Both the position numbers and the translations under genes were made by a program. Below the pieces are notes generated by a model that was given only the letters and a program-made list of their open reading frames with translations, ran no database searches and was not told where the DNA came from. Source: Mucilaginibacter sp. (GTDB lineage: Bacteria > Bacteroidota > Bacteroidia > Sphingobacteriales > Sphingobacteriaceae). From it: a stretch of 64,000 bases of DNA. This document shows positions 50,429 to 58,427 of this stretch, in pieces. The first letter of the stretch is position 1, and every line of letters begins with the position of its first letter. The stretch covers positions 62,001 to 126,000 of the forward strand of contig NZ_JAQBOC010000028.1 in NCBI RefSeq assembly GCF_028288225.1, in the 5' to 3' direction.

Positions 50429-51622
50429 ATGATTAGCGATACAGAAACGGAGACAGGCTCCCTTATAATAAATTTAACCTGCCCTGAATGCGGCACCATC
50501 CATAGTGCTGCGGTTGTAAATACTGTTTGTATAAATGAGGCATGCAGATCAACCCTGTTTGCAAAATACAATTTAAGCGACAATATAGATAAGTCAATTT
50601 TGATTGGCCGCCCGGCTACGATGTGGCGCTATAAGGAATTTTTGCCGATTGCTGAAGAGAAGAATATTGTTACCCTTGGCGAAGGCTTTACACCTATAAT
50701 ACCCATTGAAAACCTAAAGCAATTTATAGGCGACAATGAAGTTTTCTGGAAAGATGAATCCGGCAATCCTACCGGCTCATTTAAGGCAAGAGGGATCAGC
50801 GCAGCAGTTTCAAAGGCAAAGGAACTGGGGATTGACACAATTGCTACCCCAACCGCCGGTAATGCTGGTGGAGCTTTGGCTGCTTATGCGGCACGTGCCG
50901 GGATAAAAGCCGTGGTGTACATGCCCAAACAAACCCCGCAGGTTTTTAAAGATGAATGCCGCCTGTACGGTGCCGAACTGGTTGAGATAGATGGCAATAT
51001 CAGCGATTGCGGCAGGCTGGTAAATGAGCTTGCTGAGATAAACGGCTGGTTCCAGGTATCAACCTTAAAAGAGCCTTACAGGCTTGAAGGAAAAAAGACA
51101 ATGGGCTACGAAATTGCCGAGCAGTTTAACTGGCAGTTGCCCGACGTGATACTTTACCCAACCGGTGGCGGCACCGGCCTGATAGGAATGTGGAAGGCGT
51201 TTGATGAGCTTGAACAATTGGGCTGGATAGGCAGCAAACGCCCGAGGATGGTGGCCGTACAGTCTGAAAGCTGCAACGGCATTGTAAGTGCATTTAATGC
51301 GGGTAAGCATGTATCTGAATTTGCGGACGGTGGCTTTACCATTGCCAATGGGTTAAGGGTTCCGAAGCCTTATGCCGATAAAGTGATATTACGGGTACTG
51401 CGCGAAACCAACGGCGCTGCAATTACCATAGGCGACCAGGAAATGAATGCAGCAGTAAAAGAGATAGCCCGCCATGAGGGTATGCTGGTTGCCCCCGAAG
51501 GCGCCGCCCTGTGGCAGGCCTATAAAAAACTGAAAGCTACCCAATGGATAAAACCGGGAGAAAAAGTTTTGATGATAAATACCGGCAGCGGGTATAAGTA
51601 TTTGGAGAATATAGAACTATAG
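50429..51622 (+). CDS. thrC: Threonine synthase
   Basis: I choose ATG 50429 (MISDTETETGSLIINLTCPE) because an open frame from 50393 begins inside a repeat. The 397-residue PLP enzyme converts O-phosphohomoserine to threonine. An N-terminal zinc-ribbon-like segment (Cys18, 21, 34, 39 in the new numbering) precedes the fold-type II core. The PLP Lys is Lys119 in 'ESGNPTGSFKARG', and 'TPTAGNAGGALAAYAARAG' and 'YPTGGGTGLIGMWKAF' bind PLP and its phosphate. The zinc ribbon is common in the bacterial/plant-type enzyme branch. It appears monocistronic. Confidence 0.93.
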   Translation: MISDTETETGSLIINLTCPECGTIHSAAVVNTVCINEACRSTLFAKYNLSDNIDKSILIGRPATMWRYKEFLPIAEEKNIVTLGEGFTPIIPIENLKQFIGDNEVFWKDESGNPTGSFKARGISAAVSKAKELGIDTIATPTAGNAGGALAAYAARAGIKAVVYMPKQTPQVFKDECRLYGAELVEIDGNISDCGRLVNELAEINGWFQVSTLKEPYRLEGKKTMGYEIAEQFNWQLPDVILYPTGGGTGLIGMWKAFDELEQLGWIGSKRPRMVAVQSESCNGIVSAFNAGKHVSEFADGGFTIANGLRVPKPYADKVILRVLRETNGAAITIGDQEMNAAVKEIARHEGMLVAPEGAALWQAYKKLKATQWIKPGEKVLMINTGSGYKYLENIEL

Positions 51623-51639
51623 TTGTTGGATCCGATCGT

Positions 51640-51805
51640 CATTGCGAGGAACGAAGCAAACTCTGCGAAGGACAATCAATGAACCTTGATACTGGTGAGC
51701 GTTATACCAGCTTGTTTGGCAGCCACATAAATCATACTTTATTACCGGCAAGCTTAGAGTTTGCTTCGTACCTGTCTGCAAGCAGCCCGGCTCGCAATGA
51801 CGAGG
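51640..51805. repeat. CGTCATTGCGAG-type palindromic repeat
   Basis: CGTCATTGCGAGGAACGAAG (51639-51658) and AGAGTTTGCTTCGTAC (51750-51765) with GGCTCGCAATGACG (51789-51802) are inverted halves of the GTCATTGCGAG palindrome found in many bacterial genomes. It lies just after thrC. Confidence 0.65.
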
Positions 51806-51835
51806 TGGTAAGTTGTTGATAACTAACATTAATCT

Positions 51836-51890
51836 CCGCCCGGTGCCGCAAACGTCCCCGGCTTGTGGCCCGCATGCTAAGTAATCCGCT
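51836..51890 (+). repeat. GC-rich boundary repeat, copy A
   Basis: CCGCAAACGTCCCCGGCTTG and TGGCCCGCATGCTAAGTAAT occur here. A close copy in the same orientation is at 57785-57840, and an inverted one (core GGGCCACAAGCCGGGGACG) is at 52037-52055. Confidence 0.65.
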
Positions 51891-52014
51891 TTTACGCTCT
51901 ATAATACTTCCAATTTATTAAATTTATAATTACAGCTCATATTTAAAAGTACAGTTTTTGCTTATAATTTATATAGTAAAATAGCGTGCAGGTTATTGTC
52001 CTGCAGGTTACTTT

Positions 52015-52056
52015 GCTTGTTGGCTACCTGTCCTTCGGGCCACAAGCCGGGGACGT
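52015..52056 (-). repeat. GC-rich boundary repeat, copy B (inverted)
   Basis: The core GGGCCACAAGCCGGGGACG is the exact reverse complement of copy A over 21 bp (52036-52056). The outer part (GGTTACTTTGCTTGTTGGC) is looser. It lies 35 bp before the start of the putative IS110 non-coding end. Confidence 0.6.
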
Positions 52057-52090
52057 ATGTTTGAATTGAGATTAATTAGCCATTAATTTT

Positions 52091-52255
52091 GTTGGAGAGA
52101 GAAAAGAAGGCAAGCCGGCAGATACCTCTTGAAGGATATCGTAAGCGTCATTACATTCTTTCCTCTCCTTCTTTATAACCCGAACAGTATTTAGGGAGCT
52201 TGGGGCATCCCGCATAATAGTACGTCACAGGGAATAAAGATTTTCCAACAACTTT
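52091..52255 (+). ncRNA. Candidate bridge RNA in the IS110 non-coding end
   Basis: IS110-family elements encode a bridge RNA in the non-coding end next to the transposase gene. Here GAGAGAAAAGAA (52097-52108) pairs with TTCTTTCCTCTC (52156-52167) at 11 of 12 positions, enclosing a 47-nt loop region. A longer stem GTTGGA/TCCAAC closes the whole stretch. This is a structural inference. Confidence 0.35.
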
Positions 52256-52275
52256 TATTATCTCAAAACAAATTT

Positions 52276-53277
52276 ATGAAAATCTTAAAGCAATCCATTG
52301 GTATTGATGTATCAAAAAATGATTTTAAAGTATGTCTTGGCGTTATTGATGAACAGCTTGAAATAAGCTTAACTTATGAACATACTTATGCAAACGATGC
52401 AAAAGGCATTAAACTTTTTATTAAAGACATAAGTGATTTGATAAACAAAGAAACCCAGGTATACTTTGTAATGGAAGCAACAGGTGTTTATCATGAGCAA
52501 CTTGCTTACACACTTGCGGGCAATGATCTGCCCATTGTTATTCTTTTACCTAACAAGGCAAAAGCATTTAGTAAAAGCATAAACATTAGGGCAAAGTCAG
52601 ATATTATTGATGCTAAATTATTAAGTCAGATGGGGCTTGAAAGGAAATTAAGTCCCTGGCAGCCTCCAGCGTCCGTTTTTGCTACACTAAAAACATTGAC
52701 CAGGGAGCGGGAAACATTAGTATTGCAGCGAAGCAAGCTTAAAAATCAATTACATGCTTATAAAACAGCATTTATAAAAACAGCGCAAACAATAAGCCGC
52801 ATCAAAAAGCATATACAATTCTTAGATAAGCAGATCAGGGAAACCGAAAAAGATATGAAGTTGATTGTAAAACAGAATCAGGATATTGAATATAAAATAA
52901 AGCGAATAACGAAAGTGAAGGGTTTGTCTTTTGTATCGGTGGTTACCATAATTGCAGAAACAGATGGTTTTAATATCATTTTGAATCAAAAACAATTGAT
53001 CGGCTATGCCGGCCTTGATGTTAAAGTAGAGCAATCCGGAACAAAAAATAAAAAAGGCCGGATATCAAAGAAAGGGAACTCTCATTTAAGAAGAGTTCTT
53101 TATATGCCGGCTTTAAACGCGTGCAGGACCAATAAAACCATGAAGGTTTTTTATAACAAACTTAACGAAAGACAAAAAGCTAAAAAGCAAGGCATAATCG
53201 CGGTTCAAAGAAAACTCCTCCTGCTCGTTTTTTCATTATGGAAAAGCGATCAAGAATATTTAGAAAAATGTGCTTGA
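52276..53277 (+). CDS. IS110-family transposase (DEDD)
   Basis: The 333-residue protein has the RuvC-like DEDD domain with Asp11 in 'IGIDVSKNDF', Glu67 in 'VMEATGVY', and Asp109 and Asp112 in 'RAKSDIIDAKLL'. A coiled-coil helix (about 165-205) joins it to the C-terminal transposase_20 domain, 'LIGYAGLDVKVEQSGTKNKK' followed by 'GRISKKGNSHLRRVLYMPAL', which holds the conserved Ser. It appears complete and should be active. DEDD transposases of this family work with a bridge RNA to recognise donor and target DNA. Confidence 0.95.
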   Translation: MKILKQSIGIDVSKNDFKVCLGVIDEQLEISLTYEHTYANDAKGIKLFIKDISDLINKETQVYFVMEATGVYHEQLAYTLAGNDLPIVILLPNKAKAFSKSINIRAKSDIIDAKLLSQMGLERKLSPWQPPASVFATLKTLTRERETLVLQRSKLKNQLHAYKTAFIKTAQTISRIKKHIQFLDKQIRETEKDMKLIVKQNQDIEYKIKRITKVKGLSFVSVVTIIAETDGFNIILNQKQLIGYAGLDVKVEQSGTKNKKGRISKKGNSHLRRVLYMPALNACRTNKTMKVFYNKLNERQKAKKQGIIAVQRKLLLLVFSLWKSDQEYLEKCA

Positions 53278-53398
53278 TTTATTTGCTTTTTTACACAGTA
53301 TGACGCTTGCGGCAACGGAAAAGCCCTTGCGGCAGCATGGGGTTCTGTCATACTCGCGACAGCATGGGGCTTCCAGCAGCATGGAATCAATTATAGTT
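53278..53398. repeat. IS110 right flank with stem-loop and CAGCATGG repeats
   Basis: AGTATGAC (53297-53304) and GTCATACT (53347-53354) form an 8-bp stem. CAGCATGG occurs three times (53333, 53360, 53377). These GC-rich motifs differ from the AT-rich DNA on the right. Confidence 0.5.
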
Positions 53399-53950
53399 CT
53401 AACAAGTAGCACTTGAGCCTCTAAAAGAGTAAGCGATAACGTTTTCTTGATGAAATAAACTACGAATTGAATTTTTTATGCTTCTTGTTTTAATAGCACT
53501 TGACTTTTTAATGGCGAAATATTTGCTCATGAAAATTACTCTTAAAACAAAGCAAACAAAATTAATGTTAAAGACAGAAAGTTTAATTAGTCTATCATAT
53601 ATTGTAAAAAAATTATTTGATAAAGAAATTAATTCTGGATGGATTTCTTTTTTTATTGATTCAAAAGCCTTTTTGTTTTCTTCGATTTTTTTTTCAGAAG
53701 TCATTAATTCTATCCTTAGCATAATTTTTATGTTAGCATATTCTTTATTTACAACTAAAAATTTAAAGCTTTTTAGAAAAGAAATTAAATTACTACTTGG
53801 ATTTATCTTTTTTTCAAGTATGAACATTTCCATATTATCGTATACGGAAATTAGTTCATTAAAATAAATTGTCCTTTTATTAATAATGTAATTATGGATT
53901 AGATAAATTATCCATGCTATTATTACAATGCAAACGATTAATGTTATCAT
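53399..53950 (-). CDS. Uncharacterised membrane-anchored protein
   Basis: The 183-residue product starts with a hydrophobic helix (MITLIVCIVIIAWIIYLIHN) and continues as a charged, mostly helical protein rich in Lys, Ile, Glu and Asn ('SEKKIEENKKAFESIKKEIH'), with a second hydrophobic segment near 'FNINFVCFVLRVIFMSKYFA'. No family is evident. It is 43 bp downstream of another small membrane protein gene on the same strand. Its end (FRGSSATC) meets the IS110 right end, so the insertion may have changed the last few residues. A plus-strand open frame at 53478-53867 is its shadow. The pair is divergent from the SIR2-STAND gene. Confidence 0.6.
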   Translation of the reverse strand: MITLIVCIVIIAWIIYLIHNYIINKRTIYFNELISVYDNMEMFILEKKINPSSNLISFLKSFKFLVVNKEYANIKIMLRIELMTSEKKIEENKKAFESIKKEIHPELISLSNNFFTIYDRLIKLSVFNINFVCFVLRVIFMSKYFAIKKSSAIKTRSIKNSIRSLFHQENVIAYSFRGSSATC

Positions 53951-53993
53951 ATTGGTTAAATTACAAACAGTTAGGTTAAATGTTTTATTTTAA

Positions 53994-54296
53994 TTATTTA
54001 AAAAACCGTTTAAGTCTATTAAAGAATTGCTTGTCTTTTTGTTCTACCTGGACATCCTTTAATCTTTCTGACACTAAAACCTTGCAAACGGTTATAAAAT
54101 CATCTTTTGTTTTTATGGTTTTTTCGTAACTATCTTTTAATGCTTTATTTCCTACTAATTTATTATAAAAATATGCAACAATTAAACCTATAAGTAACCC
54201 AAATAAAAAATCTTTGTATTTCTCAACTCCATTTGTGACTAATTTTTCGAAGCTTTCATTAAGAGTTTTAGTAGCCTGTTCAGTAACTTTATCCAT
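53994..54296 (-). CDS. Small single-helix membrane protein
   Basis: The 100-residue protein has an N-terminal amphipathic stretch (TEQATKTLNESFEKLVTNGV), one membrane helix (DFLFGLLIGLIVAYFYNKLV, about 29-48) and a charged cytoplasmic helix ending 'FFNRLKRFFK'. No family is evident. It precedes the 183-residue membrane protein gene by 43 bp and is divergent from the SIR2-STAND gene (320 bp between starts). The three may share a control region. A role in the defence module is only a guess from position. Confidence 0.6.
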   Translation of the reverse strand: MDKVTEQATKTLNESFEKLVTNGVEKYKDFLFGLLIGLIVAYFYNKLVGNKALKDSYEKTIKTKDDFITVCKVLVSERLKDVQVEQKDKQFFNRLKRFFK

Positions 54297-54615
54297 TAAA
54301 ATAAGGTTTATCGGATAAAGTTATAATAACCTTTATAAATAGAAAATATTTTTATTTATTTTATCACGTAAATGTATATAAAAAAGTTTGCAAAGATAAA
54401 ATATTTAATCGCATAAAAAAATATGTGTTTAGAAATGTAGATTATCGTCATAAATTTATCTCCGCTGCAGCATAAGTATGCATCGCTTAGTTTAAAGTAG
54501 CGGGTATTCCCCTTACTATAGCGCGAGAAATTAAAATAGTTTCATAGAAATCAAATTAGTTATTTTTTATTTTAAAAAGTAAGTTTATATTCAAAAACTT
54601 AAATAAACCTTAGGC
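54297..54615. other. Divergent promoter region of the SIR2-STAND module
   Basis: This AT-rich 319-bp gap has a short GC patch (GCTGCAGCATAAGTATGCAT, 54472-54491, partly palindromic). I see no gene and no full TAnnTTTG box. Confidence 0.45.
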
Positions 54616-57600
54616 ATGAATCACATTCTTGATATAAACGCTAATGAAGAGGCCCTGTATCCCATTTTTGAAAAAATTTTTGATTCCCATGGAATACTAT
54701 TTCTTGGTGCAGGAGCTTCAGTAGGAGAAAAGGTATATCTAAGCAAGCAAATAATTGAATACTATGAAGAATATCTTGGAAAGTCATTGAGTGAACCCAA
54801 TATCACAAAGTTCGTGGACATTCTATCTGCTGATGCTGATTTTAACAGAAAACATTTGGATGGCGAAGTTGAAAAAATGCTACGAAATTTGCCTGTAACC
54901 GCTGGTCATGAAATTTTAGCAAGTATCCCCTGGCAAGAAATAATTACAACCAATTATGATTTATTAGTCGAAATGGCCTACGACAAAATCCGTTCATCAT
55001 CAAACCATCTTTATGATATTGTTCCAATAAGGGAATTAGCTAAGTTAAATTATAAAAAAAGTAATACTGAAGTAAAATATATTAAACTAAACGGATGTAT
55101 AAGCGAAAAAATCAAATATCCTTTGGCATTTTCAACTAACGATTTTTCGAGAATAAATAAATTTTACAAAAATGTTTTACACGAATTAAAGGACATTTCT
55201 GACTCTACGATATTTATTTCAATGGGATATTCATATACCGATGAATTTGCTAAACAATTCTTAGAAAAATTTGACAGTACAGGATTTAGAGAACGTAGGT
55301 GGATATATAATGTTGATCCTTTTCCCAATATGAGCGCATTGCCATATTATACCCAGCAGAGAATTTGCATAATTAAATGCAGTTTTCAGGACTTTTTTCT
55401 AAAGTATAAAAAATGGGAAGATAAAAACCTTCAAGTAACTATAAGGAGAAAAAAAATAGTTCTAAGTGATAACAAACTGAGCCCGATACAAATACCTACT
55501 CGCCTATCTATTAATCTTGATAATTCCATCAGTCAACTTAATGCAAATACCAGGGATAAATTCGTTTCCGAATTGGATTTTTATAAGGGAGAGGAACCGA
55601 ATTATAATTTAATAACAAGAAGCGTTGACGTAATAAAAACTAATCTACTAAATGATGCTAAGATTCAAATTGAAAACGCGCTTCATGAAAATGGCGCAAC
55701 TTTTTTACCGATTTTCTTTCTAACGGGCGAATATGGCATAGGTAAATCAACATTTACTTTAAGGCTTATACATGAGTTCTTAAAAAACATTGATTCGAAT
55801 ACAGTCGCATATGAGATATCAGATTTTCATAGGCTAAAATCAGAATATATTATTGAACTCTTTAAATACGTTAAAGCAAAGTTTGTTATATTTTATTGTG
55901 ACGAAGTTGAAGTAGAAAGCACTTTCAAATCATTATTAGAGTTAAGAAGAGAACTAAGCGTCGAGCAATTCAATGATTTAAATGTGTTTTTTCTAGTTCC
56001 AATAAGGGAAAATATTTTGTTAAAATTTAAAACTCACAGGGAAATTAAAAAATCCTATGAAATAAATTTAAGTAGTAAATTAAGTGAAGCCGAGGTTGAA
56101 GAGCTTTTAGAAAAACTGAGATCAGTGGGTTTAGTTCAATTTAGAGATGTATCTGAGAAAGAAGAGCTAATAAGAAAAGTTAAAGATGATTACGATAATG
56201 ACTCATTTTTATCCTTATTAAAACTAGTGACAAATGGCACACATTCAAACGATTTGGTTAGTGCTTATGATCAACTTTCAAAAGATGCGAAACAGGCATT
56301 TATATTTACAGCATTATTACATAGACATAGACTTCCTTTACCAGCAGGTTGGTTAAAACATGCTATATCAACTTTGGATTGGGACTTATTTATAGAGAAG
56401 GTTATTAAAGCTGAAGGAAAAGGACTGTTACTTCAACAGCGAATGTCATCACATGGTACTGAACCAGATTTATATTTTAAAACAAAGCATCCCTTAATTG
56501 CTAACGAACTAATTAATCAAATTTTACCTTCTCAAGATAAGCAATACGAACTATATGAAAGATTATTAAAATCAGTAAATCCAGGTATTACAAATTCCTA
56601 TTTGGTTAATGACTTATTAAAGATTCTTATAAAAGAGGACAATTTCTCTAAGGCCAAAATAAATAAGTTGTATGATGTTGCATATGTAAATCTATCTGAT
56701 GATCCACATTTCTTGTTAAATTTTGCTACTAACCTACAATCCAGAAATAATATATCCGATTTAAAAAAAGGTTTAGAAGTCTTAATTTATGCTGAATCCT
56801 TATTTGATTATAAAAATCACAGGTTTATTCATCGAAGAGGCATTATAAACTTTGAATTAGCCAAACAATTTTTTGAAAAAGACAGTACGGATAGTATCGT
56901 CTTTAAATATCTGTATGAAGCTTTAGATCTATTTCTAACTAAACAGTTTTTGGATCCTTTCTCTGCATACGGATACGTAGATTACGTAAGGTGTTTAATT
57001 TGGGAGAATAAAAACGTTTTAATTGATCAAGAAGACAAATTGCAAAATCGAATAAAAATTGAAGAGTTACTAGATTTAGCTGAAAGAGTGGTTACGGATG
57101 AACTAAGTTGGGTATTATCACTCAAAAGTCAGTATGTTTCTTCATTGAGGAATGGTTTAAGCGAAGTTGCTTATAAAGCACAACTTATTGAACTTTATGA
57201 AAATATATATTTAAGGCCTTACGCATGTATACTTTTATACAATTATTATCAAAACCAAAAGATAGTTGATAATGAAGAGTTAAATAATCTTGTCAGCGAG
57301 ATGGAGAGCTATTTAGACAATAAAGAAGTTGCTAAATTTCTATTTAAATATTACGGACGACATTTATATGATCCCAATAAGCGTATTAAAATGTTTAATT
57401 TACTAAGAAATGATCTGTTTATAGAGAAGGACCTGCCTTTGCAGTTTAATTATTTTCAATTTATAGCCGAATCTTATAATGCGAATTTTGGAGTAGGAAA
57501 ATCTTATTTAAGCAAAATTACTTCAAATTATTATAATTTAAATCCTGAATTTCACTATTTATGGTCAGACCCTAATGGCATGGTTAGTATTCATGAGAGC

Positions 57601-57786
57601 TTAATTGTAAAAAATTCTAACAATAAGTTTAAGATGGTCCGTGTGATAAATTATCAGCAATCATTTAAATTAATTAAAGGTGAATATGAAAATTATCCCG
57701 TTGGCCAACATGTCGACGTTAAATTGCATTTTTATTTATATGGAATAATGGCCGAGATTGTAAAATCAAATAACGATCAGGGATAG
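54616..57786 (+). CDS. SIR2-domain STAND NTPase, Avs5-like putative antiphage protein
   Basis: The 1056-residue protein has an N-terminal SIR2-like domain (about 15-280) with 'ILFLGAGASVG' (28-38), 'TTNYD' (111-115), 'KLNGCIS' (157-163) and 'SMGYSYTDEF', which bind NAD in related NADases. A STAND-type P-loop ATPase follows (about 355-620): Walker A 'TGEYGIGKSTF' (about 370-380) and a Walker B-like 'FVIFYCDEVEVE'. The rest is helical and repeat-like (about 640-960), ending in a short beta domain. This order is that of SIR2-STAND antiphage proteins (Avs5 type), which sense a phage protein with the repeats and degrade NAD. The KxHG motif has Asn in place of His at residue 159. AT-rich codons and boundary repeats suggest transfer. 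Confidence 0.85.
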   Translation: MNHILDINANEEALYPIFEKIFDSHGILFLGAGASVGEKVYLSKQIIEYYEEYLGKSLSEPNITKFVDILSADADFNRKHLDGEVEKMLRNLPVTAGHEILASIPWQEIITTNYDLLVEMAYDKIRSSSNHLYDIVPIRELAKLNYKKSNTEVKYIKLNGCISEKIKYPLAFSTNDFSRINKFYKNVLHELKDISDSTIFISMGYSYTDEFAKQFLEKFDSTGFRERRWIYNVDPFPNMSALPYYTQQRICIIKCSFQDFFLKYKKWEDKNLQVTIRRKKIVLSDNKLSPIQIPTRLSINLDNSISQLNANTRDKFVSELDFYKGEEPNYNLITRSVDVIKTNLLNDAKIQIENALHENGATFLPIFFLTGEYGIGKSTFTLRLIHEFLKNIDSNTVAYEISDFHRLKSEYIIELFKYVKAKFVIFYCDEVEVESTFKSLLELRRELSVEQFNDLNVFFLVPIRENILLKFKTHREIKKSYEINLSSKLSEAEVEELLEKLRSVGLVQFRDVSEKEELIRKVKDDYDNDSFLSLLKLVTNGTHSNDLVSAYDQLSKDAKQAFIFTALLHRHRLPLPAGWLKHAISTLDWDLFIEKVIKAEGKGLLLQQRMSSHGTEPDLYFKTKHPLIANELINQILPSQDKQYELYERLLKSVNPGITNSYLVNDLLKILIKEDNFSKAKINKLYDVAYVNLSDDPHFLLNFATNLQSRNNISDLKKGLEVLIYAESLFDYKNHRFIHRRGIINFELAKQFFEKDSTDSIVFKYLYEALDLFLTKQFLDPFSAYGYVDYVRCLIWENKNVLIDQEDKLQNRIKIEELLDLAERVVTDELSWVLSLKSQYVSSLRNGLSEVAYKAQLIELYENIYLRPYACILLYNYYQNQKIVDNEELNNLVSEMESYLDNKEVAKFLFKYYGRHLYDPNKRIKMFNLLRNDLFIEKDLPLQFNYFQFIAESYNANFGVGKSYLSKITSNYYNLNPEFHYLWSDPNGMVSIHESLIVKNSNNKFKMVRVINYQQSFKLIKGEYENYPVGQHVDVKLHFYLYGIMAEIVKSNNDQG

Positions 57787-57840
57787 CCCCCGCAGCCGCA
57801 AATCTCCCGGCTTGTAACCCACATGCTTAGTAACTAACCT
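57785..57840 (+). repeat. GC-rich boundary repeat, copy C
   Basis: CCGCAAATCTCCCGGCTTG and CCCACATGCTTAGTAACTAA align with copy A at 51836-51890, in the same orientation, directly after the SIR2-STAND stop codon. The two copies enclose the 6-kb AT-rich insertion. Confidence 0.6.
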
Positions 57841-58143
57841 TGCAGCAGCCCAACCAATAAGCTTTATTGAACCCCAAAGCCAGCATTAGGGAAGTGGATA
57901 CCGGCCAAGCTAGGCCTCAGCGCAGGCCGCGCCCAATGCCTGTAGGCGTATGATCCCGATCTTCGTCGGGGCGGGCCTCTTGCCCGGGCTGCAAGCAATG
58001 CCCTTTTGAATAAGCTGGCAGTTTTGAGTTGGCAGCAGGCAGTGAGGAATCAGGAGCAGTAGAGTGTGGCAGGAGCAGGGAATACTATAAAACATGCTGA
58101 AATAAGTTACCCGGGACAAATTATATTGAACGTGCAATGGGAT

Positions 58144-58190
58144 GTCATCCTGAGCCTGTCGAAGGACGACGTGCGCAGAGGCCTTTGCCC
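58144..58190 (+). repeat. GTCATCCTGAGCCTG repeat, intergenic copy
   Basis: GTCATCCTGAGCCTGTCGAA and GGACGACGTGCGCAGAGGCC match the unit found three times in tandem (inverted) inside the ATPase gene at 58660-58900. It is a widely known type of bacterial interspersed repeat. Confidence 0.7.
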
Positions 58191-58254
58191 GCATGATTCG
58201 ACGGGGCTCACCATGACATCCAGCGCTTGTTATTTCCCCTTCAGAATTTCGTTT

Positions 58255-58370
58255 CAGCAGGGTCTCTCATAGAGGACCCTGCGCTGTGGTTTGCAGGAAT
58301 TTTTGACATGAGATGATTTTCTACCGCATACCTGGCAGGCGGCGCAGGGTCCCTTTCAGGAGACCCTGCG
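58255..58370. repeat. Pair of CAGGGTC hairpins
   Basis: CAGGGTCTCTC-ATA-GAGGACCCTG (58258-58281) and GCAGGGTC...GACCCTGC (58344-58369) are two members of one hairpin family, 60 bp apart. They lie just past the end of the minus-strand ATPase gene and might act as terminators. Confidence 0.5.
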
Positions 58371-58427
58371 GGGACAAAGCCCAGGGTGACAAAGGCTTTT
58401 TAGTCAGTTTCTTGCCATTCCTTGTCG

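Larger units (their letters stand above)
52091..53390 (+). mobile_element. IS110-family insertion element (ends approximate)
   Basis: A single transposase gene is preceded by 185 bp of structured non-coding DNA and followed by 110 bp with short repeats. IS110 elements lack clear terminal inverted repeats, so the ends are estimated. I place the left end near GTTGGA (52091), which pairs with TCCAAC (52244-52249), and the right end after the last CAGCATGG (53377-53384). The element sits at the edge of the AT-rich defence insertion. Confidence 0.55.
57841..58427. other. Repeat-rich intergenic region
   Basis: This 587-bp region holds an inverted copy of the AACTGCCAACT phrase (CAGTTTTGAGTTGGCAG at 58018-58034), a GTCATCCTGAGCCTG repeat (58144-58190) and two CAGGGTC hairpins (58255-58286, 58342-58370). 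I see no gene; open frames here are made of repeats. Confidence 0.55.

Noticed and set aside
53478..53867. 129-codon plus-strand frame in the defence insertion
   Set aside because: It lies wholly opposite the 183-residue membrane protein gene, which has a better helix pattern and a partner gene on its strand. The plus frame begins at a weak site and looks like a shadow in AT-rich DNA.
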